DNA of 64,000 nt from Streptomyces sp. SID13031 (GTDB taxonomy: Bacteria; Actinomycetota; Actinomycetes; Propionibacteriales; Kribbellaceae). This document shows, piece after piece, positions 1 to 7,254 of the stretch. How positions within the stretch are numbered: the stretch's first letter is position 1; each line of letters begins with the position of its first letter. The stretch covers positions 62,001 to 126,000 of the forward strand of contig NZ_JAAGLV010000021.1 in assembly GCF_010548305.1 (NCBI RefSeq), read 5' to 3'. The notes beneath the pieces were generated by a model that did not search any database, had not been told where the DNA came from, and was given only the letters and a program-made list of their open reading frames with translations. The translations under genes and the position numbers were made by a program.

Positions 1-1294
1 CCGGTATGCCGGCGACCAGAGCGCTCCCGGTGTTGCCGTAGACCGTCTGGCCGGTGATCGACAGGGGCTGGAAGTCCTTGTAGAACGAGGTCTTCTTCGC
101 GGTGAAGTTGATCATGCACTCACCCCAGGCAGCCACCTTGTGGGTGTCGTCCGGCAGCCATTGCCAGCCGGCCGCCTGGTTCGGTGCCGCGGTCGGGCAG
201 GTCGCGACGATGGCACCCGTGTCGGTGGTGTTCACCGTCGGGATCACCTTGTCGGCGGCCGCGGTCTTCCAGATCACCAGCACGCGACCGGGGCTGGCGG
301 CAACGATGTGGTCGATCGTCGTCGCGCCTCTCGGCTTGGCAGGGGTCAAGGTGACCTCGTCCTTGCCGGGCTGGTCCCAGTACAGCGGACCGCTGTACCG
401 CGCCAGCAGGGCCTTGTCGCCGTCGGCCAGCAGCAGGGTGCTGCCCCGGCGCGGGGTCGGCAGCGCCTTGAGGTCGCCACCCGATACGACGCTTGCGCCG
501 CCCTCACTGCCCAGGATGACCAGCGGCGACGGACCGAAGAACTGGACTTCGGCCGAGTTCGGCAGCTCCAGCTCGATCGCCTCGGCACCGTCACCGGCCC
601 AGTAGTACAGGGATTCCGGCGCGACCACGGCCACTACGGACTTGCCGTCGACAGTGGTGTAGACCGGAGTCTCCGCGCCACGCGGCACCTTGTCCTGCCA
701 GAGCACCTTGCCGTTGCTGTCGAAGACGGCGATCTTCTCGTCCGGCGTGATGATCGCGACCTCGGTGCCTTTGGGCGAGACGGCGGGGTTGGTGCCCTCC
801 GCGAGGTTCACGGTCCAGCTGGCGTTGGCCGTCCAGCCCGGTGGTACCGGCCGCGCAGCGAACTGGTCCGGACCGACACTCGGCGCGGACAGCTCCGGGA
901 GCTTCGGCGACACGGTCGGTTTGGTGATGTCGTCGGACGGCGGCCGCAGGACGACCAGATAGATCACCGTCGCCGCGATCAGTACGCCCGCCAGCGCGGT
1001 CGCCACGATGATCGGCCAGATCGGCTTGTTGCTCTTGGGATCGATCTCGACCGACTCGACCTGGCCGTCCGGGTGGATGATCAGCGGCCAGGACGCGCCG
1101 TCCGACTCGACCGCCGTCGCCTTGACCGGCCGGCCCAGCTGGGCGGCCCGCTCACTGACGAGCTGGATCGCCGCCTGCCGGGGGTCGTGGTGATTCACCG
1201 GATGACTGCGGCCGGCGATCTTCACCTCGGCGTTGTGGTCGTCGTACAGCCGGATCGTCACCTTCGGCCAGGACGGAATGCCCTTCTCAGCCAC
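1..1294 (-). CDS. Membrane-anchored protein with extracellular beta-propeller-like domain (partial, 3' end outside window)
   Basis: The reading frame runs open from a GTG at 1294 to the window edge (431 codons), so the C-terminus is missing. The start is supported by GAGAGG a few bases upstream. Residues 1-90 form a hydrophilic cytoplasmic domain, 92-115 are one strong membrane segment, and the rest is outside the cell. The outer part has repeated short beta units (for example 'AVSPKGTEVAIITPDEKIAV' and 'VLWQDKVPRG') like a PQQ/WD-type propeller. It is transcribed away from the secretion-like operon starting at 1543, so it may be an accessory or sensor protein of that machine. The propeller call is inference from repeat spacing; no catalytic motif is visible. 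Confidence 0.7.
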   Translation of the reverse strand, partial: MAEKGIPSWPKVTIRLYDDHNAEVKIAGRSHPVNHHDPRQAAIQLVSERAAQLGRPVKATAVESDGASWPLIIHPDGQVESVEIDPKSNKPIWPIIVATALAGVLIAATVIYLVVLRPPSDDITKPTVSPKLPELSAPSVGPDQFAARPVPPGWTANASWTVNLAEGTNPAVSPKGTEVAIITPDEKIAVFDSNGKVLWQDKVPRGAETPVYTTVDGKSVVAVVAPESLYYWAGDGAEAIELELPNSAEVQFFGPSPLVILGSEGGASVVSGGDLKALPTPRRGSTLLLADGDKALLARYSGPLYWDQPGKDEVTLTPAKPRGATTIDHIVAASPGRVLVIWKTAAADKVIPTVNTTDTGAIVATCPTAAPNQAAGWQWLPDDTHKVAAWGECMINFTAKKTSFYKDFQPLSITGQTVYGNTGSALVAGIP

Positions 1295-1542
1295 GGTGAC
1301 CTCTCATTCCAGCCACAAAACTCCCTCGTTAGACCTTCTCCGACCAGGCCGTTCTAGCATGTCGTCCGCCCGTAACTCATGCTTCCGCCCGATGGCATGC
1401 CAATACGCGAGCCGGCCCGGCTCGTCTGACCCCGACAAGGGGGTAGAAACATCCTCGCCTGTGGATGGGTCACGCCAGTACACCCGGATAGCGAGAGAAT
1501 ACTGTGGGCGACAGCCCGTGACACGCCGCGAGAGGAGGGGCG
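1295..1542. promoter_or_regulatory. Divergent promoter region of the secretion-like locus
   Basis: This 248-base gap separates the minus-strand anchored protein from the plus-strand operon. It contains no credible gene. A GAGGAGGGG ribosome site lies just before the ATG at 1543. I see no strong palindrome, so the promoters are inferred only from the divergent layout. Confidence 0.4.
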
Positions 1543-2178
1543 ATGACGCAACCGCAGCAGAACCCGTGGACTCGGCAACAACAGCCGGATCCCGCTCTGC
1601 AGGAGGCTCAGCAGGGCCCACCTCGGCCGGCGGACCTGACTCCGCGCGGGCCCGCGACGCCGCAGCACGGCGTGGTCGCGCCTGCTGAGGACCAGCGGCT
1701 GCCCAAGTTCGCCATCCCCGCTGCCGACACCCTCTGGTGGGTGGGCGTGCACGGCGGGTCCGGCGAGACGACGATGTCGCAACTGCTGCCTGGTACCAGG
1801 GCGTCCGGCCATCGCTGGCCGATCCCGCCGCCGCCGGTGCCGACGCCGGTGGTGCTGGTCGCGCGGACCCACGGATCGGGTCTGCGGGCGGCGCAGCAAG
1901 CCGCGATCGAGTGGGCCTCCGGCGTGGTCCAGGGAGTGTCCGTGCTCGGCCTGGTGCTGATCGCCGACGCGCGCGGTCGGTTGCCCAGGGTTCTCGACGA
2001 CTTCGCCGACATCGTCGGCGGCGGTGTCCCCAGGGTCTGGGATATTCCCTGGATCGAAGAGTGGCGAAGGGGGGAGGATCCCACCCCTGACAACACCCCG
2101 GACGAGGTTTTCGAAGTCCTTGAGTCCATCTACGCTCTTCGCGCGTCGAATCCGGCGAGTTACCCCGCCCCTTACTGA
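1543..2178 (+). CDS. DUF6668-like protein with a degenerate P-loop
   Basis: The 211-residue protein has a Gln/Pro-rich disordered N-terminus (1-50) and then a compact alpha/beta domain. At residues 68-77 it reads GVHGGSGETT, which looks like a ParA/MinD-type P-loop in which the catalytic lysine is replaced by Glu. Later segments (VLVARTHGSG, VLGLVLIADARGRLP) fit a Rossmann-like core. It is the first gene of the secretion-like operon and is preceded by a strong ribosome site. I recall similar proteins being named DUF6668 next to SCO6880-family genes; this was not checked. ATP hydrolysis is doubtful given the missing lysine. Confidence 0.65.
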   Translation: MTQPQQNPWTRQQQPDPALQEAQQGPPRPADLTPRGPATPQHGVVAPAEDQRLPKFAIPAADTLWWVGVHGGSGETTMSQLLPGTRASGHRWPIPPPPVPTPVVLVARTHGSGLRAAQQAAIEWASGVVQGVSVLGLVLIADARGRLPRVLDDFADIVGGGVPRVWDIPWIEEWRRGEDPTPDNTPDEVFEVLESIYALRASNPASYPAPY

Positions 2179-2192
2179 AAGGCACCACCGCA

Positions 2193-2462
2193 ATGATGCT
2201 GTTGGCACACCTGATTCCCGACCTGATCATGGGCAACGGCGGCGAGCCACCGCCCGGATCCGAGAAGCTGCTCAAGGTCGTCGACTGGGTCCGCTGGATC
2301 GCCTTCACCGTCTGCATCCTCGGCATCCTGATCGCCGGCGCGATGATGGCCGTCGGCCAGCGCCGTGGCGAGGGTGGCGAGCACGCCGCCCGGCTCGGTT
2401 GGGTCCTCGCGGCCTGCGTCGTGATCGCGTCGGCCTCGCTGCTCGTGGGCGCGCTCAAGTGA
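2193..2462 (+). CDS. Small two-TM VirB2/TrbC-like membrane protein
   Basis: At 89 residues with two membrane segments (about 31-50 and 67-87) joined by a short charged loop (GQRRGEGGEH), the protein has the size and topology of VirB2/TrbC pilin-like subunits. It follows the previous gene by 14 bases and has GAAAGG about ten bases upstream. Position near the head of a type IV secretion-like operon supports the pilin-like reading. There is no clear signal peptidase site, and sequence similarity is too weak to assert a pilus. Confidence 0.6.
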   Translation: MMLLAHLIPDLIMGNGGEPPPGSEKLLKVVDWVRWIAFTVCILGILIAGAMMAVGQRRGEGGEHAARLGWVLAACVVIASASLLVGALK

Positions 2463-2506
2463 CGTTGCTCAACCCGTTCCACCCGGCCGCCGGAGGCTGA
2501 TCCCAA

Positions 2507-3376
2507 GTGGGACTGTTCAGCCGGGACCCTGACTCCGATTCCGGAGACGGCAGCGCCGGGGACGACGGATCCAGCGCCTGGCAGCAGCGCGGATTCGTCG
2601 CCTCAGCGATCGTCGTCGGCGCCGTGGTCGTGTGTCTGGTGGTCTGGCTCTTCGCCCGGGGCGGCAACACCCCGGCGAGCCAGCCGTCGACGCCGACCAG
2701 TAGCACCAGCGCCGTCCCCACCGAGCAGCCCACCGACGACCCCAACGGCCCGCCGGCGACTCCTTCCGGCCCGCAGCCGACCGGTACTGCGACCAGCACG
2801 CCGACCGCGCGCCCGAAGCCGGGTGTCGGCGGCTGCAAGAGCATCAGCCAGAACCAGCGGATCCCCAGGACGACGCCGACCGCGGTGACCTGGGAGTTCG
2901 ACTCGGACATGTTGATCCCGACGCAGCAGGAGGGTGGGCCGGCGGTGATGGACAGCATCGGAGTCCGCTCCTGCTTCGCGCACTCGCCGACGGGCGCGGT
3001 ACTGGCCGCGTTGGTGACCCTCGGCCAGATCCGCAATCCCGATCTGACCCTGCCGGTGCTGCGGCAGCGCTTCGTGAACAACGCGGGCCTCAAAGTGGCG
3101 CTGGCCGAGGGCAAGGCGACGCCGCCGACGCCGGGGCAGACCAAGCAGGTGGCCCAGTTCACCGCCTTCAAGGTGCTCGACTATCTGCCGCAGCGCGCGA
3201 TCATCTCGGTCGCCGTCCGGATCGACGACCGGAACGTGGCCGCGATCCCGGTGACGATGGTCTGGGCAGGCGGTGACTGGAAAGGCTCGTTGCAGACCGA
3301 CGGCAGTTTCAACGGCGCGGTCGAGCCCGACCTGCTGCAGTCGATGACCGGGTACGTCGGGTTCGGGGGCGCGTGA
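2507..3376 (+). CDS. Single-TM protein with extracellular NTF2/VirB8-like domain (putative)
   Basis: This 289-residue protein starts with GTG. A short acidic cytoplasmic tail precedes one membrane segment (about 29-48), a long Pro/Thr/Ser-rich linker (50-105) and a folded outer domain from about residue 118 to the end. The architecture matches VirB8/TcpC proteins of Gram-positive type IV systems. The outer domain (ending in 'DWKGSLQTDGSFNGAVEPD') reads like an NTF2-type fold, but this is inference from pattern only. Its stop codon overlaps the start of the next membrane gene, so the two are translationally coupled. Confidence 0.55.
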   Translation: MGLFSRDPDSDSGDGSAGDDGSSAWQQRGFVASAIVVGAVVVCLVVWLFARGGNTPASQPSTPTSSTSAVPTEQPTDDPNGPPATPSGPQPTGTATSTPTARPKPGVGGCKSISQNQRIPRTTPTAVTWEFDSDMLIPTQQEGGPAVMDSIGVRSCFAHSPTGAVLAALVTLGQIRNPDLTLPVLRQRFVNNAGLKVALAEGKATPPTPGQTKQVAQFTAFKVLDYLPQRAIISVAVRIDDRNVAAIPVTMVWAGGDWKGSLQTDGSFNGAVEPDLLQSMTGYVGFGGA

Positions 3377-4236
3377 TGATCCCGCTGATCAATTGCTGGT
3401 GGCCGCCGAACTGGGACGACTGCATCACCGAGTACCTCGGCAAGGCCGTCAACGTGGCGATCGGCGGCTTCTTCTCGCTGATCTTCGAGGCGATCAAGTC
3501 GATGGTGGTCGCGGCCGTCGTCGCGGTGATGAAGGCAGTCGGCTTCCTGTGGCTCAAGATCGAGTCGCCGGATGTCCGCGGCAACGAGACGATCGGCTTC
3601 ATCACCGGGCACACGTACTACATCCTGGCCTTCATCGCGACGCTCGCGGTGATCTTCGGCGCCATCAAGATGGCCGTCTCGCAGCGCGGTGAACCGGTCC
3701 GCGACATCCTCAAGAGCCTGATCACGATGGCGATGGTGTCGGCCGGCATCACCGGCTTCAGCGCGCTGCTGATCGAGGCCTCGGACGAGTTCTCGAACTG
3801 GATCATCGGCCAGGCACTCGGCGGCCACACCTTCCAGGCCAGCCTGGACGCCAAGCTGACCGACCCGCTCAAGGGTCAGGTCGGGCTGGCGCTGGTGATC
3901 CTGATCGGCATCCTGATGGTGATCAGCGGGCTGATCCAGTTGGCGTTGATGATCATCCGGTTCGGGATGCTGATCCTGCTGATCGGGATCGTGCCGCTGA
4001 CCGCCGCGGCGACCAACACCGAGATGGGGATGATGTGGTTCAAGCGATCGATCGCCTGGCTGGCCGCGTTCGTGATCTACAAACCGGTGGCCGCGCTGAT
4101 CTACGCCACCGCGATCAAGCTGATGTCGGCACCGGCTGACGACACACTCAAGGTCATCACGGGCGTGACGATGATGGTGATGGGAATCGTCGCCCTGCCC
4201 GCGCTGCTGCGCTTCGTCTCCCCGAAGGCGGCTTGA
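3373..4236 (+). CDS. TrbL/VirB6-like polytopic membrane protein, copy 1
   Basis: This 287-residue protein has about six hydrophobic segments and no long soluble domain. It could start at GTG 3373 or ATG 3376, either of which overlaps the previous stop. A middle section (ILAFIATLAVIFGAIKMAVS, QRGEPVRDILKSLIT, EFSNWII) aligns closely with the next gene, making the two tandem paralogues. In type IV systems TrbL/VirB6 proteins form the inner-membrane channel platform. Here that role is inferred from topology and neighbours. Confidence 0.7.
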   Translation: MMIPLINCWWPPNWDDCITEYLGKAVNVAIGGFFSLIFEAIKSMVVAAVVAVMKAVGFLWLKIESPDVRGNETIGFITGHTYYILAFIATLAVIFGAIKMAVSQRGEPVRDILKSLITMAMVSAGITGFSALLIEASDEFSNWIIGQALGGHTFQASLDAKLTDPLKGQVGLALVILIGILMVISGLIQLALMIIRFGMLILLIGIVPLTAAATNTEMGMMWFKRSIAWLAAFVIYKPVAALIYATAIKLMSAPADDTLKVITGVTMMVMGIVALPALLRFVSPKAA

Positions 4237-4237
4237 G

Positions 4238-5743
4238 ATGATCAGGATCGCGCTCTGCGCGGGCAGTTGGTACGACTGCCTGCTGGGTTGGGTCAAGGAA
4301 GCTCTCGGAACCGCCGTCGGAAAGTTGATCGAACTCGTGTTCCAGCCGATTCTCGACGCCCTGGCCGAAGCCGTGGCCAACATGTTCAGCACCATCGCGA
4401 CCTTCTGGGTCTACATCCCCACCCCGGCGGTGGGCAGCGAGGCCACCGGCGCCCCGGCCGGCGACACGGTCGGCTGGATCTGGACCCATACCCAGTACAT
4501 CGCCATCTTCGTCGCCGTCCTCGGCGTGATGGTGGCCGCGATCCAGATGGCGTTCACCCAGCGCGGCGAGAGCGCCCGCGACCTGCTCCGCTCGCTGATC
4601 ACCTTCGGGGTCGCGTCGGCGTTCAGCATCGCGATCGTCCAGGCGCTGGTCGCGTTCGGCGACCAGTTCGCGAACTGCATCGTCACCACGGCGGTGCGGG
4701 GCGCCAACGACTGGCAGTGCGTCGACCTCGACCAGAAACCGGCCGTGCTCGAGGCCGGCAACGGGTTCCGCGACACGATGAAGGGCGTGATGGGCTTCTC
4801 GGCCACGGCCGGCACGGTCGGTATCGGGCTGATGATCACGATCGGCATCCTGACCCTGCTCGCCTCGGTGATCCAGGTCGTGCTGATGGTGGTCCGCAGC
4901 GGGATGCTGATCCTGCTGCTGGGCGTCCTGCCGATCGCGGCGGCGGCGACCAACACCGAGATGGGCAAGGCCTGGCTCAAGCGGATCATCTCCTGGCTGC
5001 TGGCCTTCATCCTCTATAAACCGGTCGCCGCCCTGGTCTATGCGACGGCGATCATGCTGGCGTCCAACAACGGCCACGGGTTCAACTTCGACGACGTGCC
5101 GGACCCGGCCGGACGGCAGATCATGAACATGGTCGTCGGCGTCGTGATGCTGGTGCTCGCCCTGTTCGCGCTGCCCGCGCTGATGCGGTTCATCGCTCCG
5201 ATGGTCGCGGCGACGGCCGGCTCGGCCGGCGCCGGAATGATCGCGGCCAAGATGATCGGCGCGGACAAGATCGGCGAGAAGGTGAGCGACTCCACCAACA
5301 CCCAGGGCGATGGCCCGACCGGCTCGCGGAACGTCGGCCGGCCGAGTCAGCAGCCGTCGAGCCCGAGCGGGTCGCAGAATTCGGCACCTCAGCCCAGCGG
5401 CGGCGGTGGGGGTGGCGGCGGCGGCGGAGGTGGCGCTGGAGGTGGCGCCGGAGCCGGTGCTTCAGGTGGTGCGTCAGGCGGCGCGGCGGGCGGTGCGGCC
5501 GGGGGTGGTGCAGCGGCCGGTGGTGGCGCGGCCGCAGGTGGTGCTGCCGCGGGTGGTGGCGCCGCGGCAGGTGGTGCGGCCGCAGGTGCCGGCGCAGCGG
5601 CGGGTCCGGTCGGCATCGCGGTGGTCGCCACCGCGGCAGCCGTCAAGAAGGGCATCGACGTGACCAAGGACGCGGCCCAGGCGGGCGCGAGCGAGACGAT
5701 CGACAACGACTCGATGGATGAGGGACCAAGTGGCAGCGGCTGA
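4238..5743 (+). CDS. TrbL/VirB6-like polytopic membrane protein, copy 2, with Gly/Ala-rich tail
   Basis: The 501-residue protein starts one base after copy 1. Residues 1-330 repeat its fold: 'FTQRGESARDLLRSLIT' matches 'SQRGEPVRDILKSLIT', and 'NTEMGKAWLKRIISWL' matches 'NTEMGMMWFKRSIAWL'. From about residue 345 the protein changes character: a Ser/Pro/Gln linker, a poly-Gly run and then many GGAAAGG-type repeats up to about 450, before a short charged end. Long Gly/Ala tails on TrbL-like proteins are known in actinobacteria. The tail is probably cytoplasmic or disordered; its function is unknown. Confidence 0.7.
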   Translation: MIRIALCAGSWYDCLLGWVKEALGTAVGKLIELVFQPILDALAEAVANMFSTIATFWVYIPTPAVGSEATGAPAGDTVGWIWTHTQYIAIFVAVLGVMVAAIQMAFTQRGESARDLLRSLITFGVASAFSIAIVQALVAFGDQFANCIVTTAVRGANDWQCVDLDQKPAVLEAGNGFRDTMKGVMGFSATAGTVGIGLMITIGILTLLASVIQVVLMVVRSGMLILLLGVLPIAAAATNTEMGKAWLKRIISWLLAFILYKPVAALVYATAIMLASNNGHGFNFDDVPDPAGRQIMNMVVGVVMLVLALFALPALMRFIAPMVAATAGSAGAGMIAAKMIGADKIGEKVSDSTNTQGDGPTGSRNVGRPSQQPSSPSGSQNSAPQPSGGGGGGGGGGGGAGGGAGAGASGGASGGAAGGAAGGGAAAGGGAAAGGAAAGGGAAAGGAAAGAGAAAGPVGIAVVATAAAVKKGIDVTKDAAQAGASETIDNDSMDEGPSGSG

Positions 5744-7238
5744 CAACATCCGGAGCGTCCCGCGGACGTACGGGAACTGGCGCCAGCCGGCCTCGGCCGG
5801 TATCGGCGGCCTGGGGTCGCTGGGCACCGGCATCATGATGATCGGCCTGGTCATCACCATCATCACGATGACGGCCGGCGGTCTGATCCCGGCGCTGATG
5901 GTGTTGCTGGTCGTCGGCGCCGTCCTGCTGCTGTTGATGACCAAGGACAAACACAACCAGTCCGCACTGCAACGGCTCTCGACCCGTATTGGATGGCAGC
6001 GAGCAAAGATGGCCAAGCACAACGTCTACCGTTCCGGTCCGCTCGGCCGGACGCCGTGGGGCAAGTTCCAGCTGCCCGGTCTGGCGGCGGCCTCCCAGCT
6101 GAGTGAGTACAAGGACTCGTACGGCCGGCCGTTCGCGTTGCTCTTCTACCCGAGCACCCGGCACTTCACGGTGATCATCAACGCCGAGCCGGACGGCGCA
6201 TCCCTGGTCGACGAGGACCAGATCGACGTCTGGGTCGCGCACTGGGGTCAGTGGCTCGCCTCGCTGGGCCACGAGCCGGGCATCATCGCCGCCTCGGTCA
6301 CGGTGGAGAGCGCGCCCGACACCGGGATCCGGCTGCGCCGCGAGGTCCTCAACAACATGCAGGAAGGCAGCCCGGCGATCGCCCGGGCGATGCTGACCGA
6401 GGTCGTCCAGACCTACCCCGAGGGTTCCGCGCTGGTCTCCGCCCGGGTCGCGCTGACTTTCAAGGGCACCGACCGCAGTGGCAAGCGGCGCAAGGAAGAC
6501 GACATGGGCCGTGAGCTCGCGTCCCGGCTCCCGGCGCTGACCCAGAGCCTGAACTCCACCGGTGCGGGTGCCGCCCGTCCGGTCACCGCTCAGGAGCTGT
6601 GCGAGACGATCCGGATCGCCTACGACCCGGCCGCCGCCGGACTGATCGACGAGGCCCGTAGCCAGGGCATGTCGCCCGAGCTCCAGTGGACCGACGTCGG
6701 CCCGGCCGGTGCGCAGTCCTTCTGGGACAAGTACCGGCACGACAGCGCGTGGTCGGTCACCTGGCAGATGACCCAGGCGCCGCGCGGTGAGGTCTTCTCG
6801 TCCGTACTGTCGCAGCTGGTCGGTCCGCACCCGGACATCGACCGCAAGCGCGTCACACTGCTCTACCGCCCGCTCGACGCCGCTACCTCGGCCCGGATGG
6901 TCGAGGCGGACAAGCGCAACGCGTCCTTCCGGGCGAGTACCTCGTCCCGCCCGTCGGCCCGGTCGCTGGCCGAGGCCAGAGCAGCCGACCGGACCGCGCA
7001 GGAAGAGGCCCGCGGTGCCGGTCTGGTCAACTTCGGCATGGTCGTCACCGGCACCGTGATGTCGGCCGAGCAGATCCCCGACATGGTCGCCGCGATCGAC
7101 AACCTCGGCGCGACCGCCCGGGTGTTGCTGCGTCCGGCGTACGGGTCGCAGGACTCCGCCTTCGTGGCGGCGCTGCCGCTCGGGGTCGTGCTCCAGAGTC
7201 ACCTGTCGGTACCGGCCGGCCTCCGGGAATCGCTATGA
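5730..7238 (+). CDS. SCO6880-family protein: VirB3-like membrane hairpin fused to a VirB4 N-terminal-like domain
   Basis: I chose GTG 5730 because AGGG sits six bases upstream; an ATG at 5718 is also open. Two membrane segments (about 33-49 and 52-70) recall PrgI/VirB3. The remaining 430 residues are soluble. The C-terminal part (NFGMVVTGTV, LRPAYGSQDSAFVAALPLGV) strongly resembles the end of the VirB4/TraC N-terminal domain, which in classical VirB4 is followed directly by the ATPase. Here the ATPase is the next gene, 16 bases downstream. I infer a VirB3 plus VirB4-N fusion with VirB4 split in two. The SCO6880 name is from memory. Confidence 0.7.
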   Translation: MAAADNIRSVPRTYGNWRQPASAGIGGLGSLGTGIMMIGLVITIITMTAGGLIPALMVLLVVGAVLLLLMTKDKHNQSALQRLSTRIGWQRAKMAKHNVYRSGPLGRTPWGKFQLPGLAAASQLSEYKDSYGRPFALLFYPSTRHFTVIINAEPDGASLVDEDQIDVWVAHWGQWLASLGHEPGIIAASVTVESAPDTGIRLRREVLNNMQEGSPAIARAMLTEVVQTYPEGSALVSARVALTFKGTDRSGKRRKEDDMGRELASRLPALTQSLNSTGAGAARPVTAQELCETIRIAYDPAAAGLIDEARSQGMSPELQWTDVGPAGAQSFWDKYRHDSAWSVTWQMTQAPRGEVFSSVLSQLVGPHPDIDRKRVTLLYRPLDAATSARMVEADKRNASFRASTSSRPSARSLAEARAADRTAQEEARGAGLVNFGMVVTGTVMSAEQIPDMVAAIDNLGATARVLLRPAYGSQDSAFVAALPLGVVLQSHLSVPAGLRESL

Positions 7239-7254
7239 CCCAACGGGAGTCGTT

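Noticed and set aside
140-1357. Long plus-strand reading frame over the first kilobase
   Set aside because: Arg/Gly-rich and low in hydrophobic order; the minus strand encodes a coherent membrane protein with a ribosome site.
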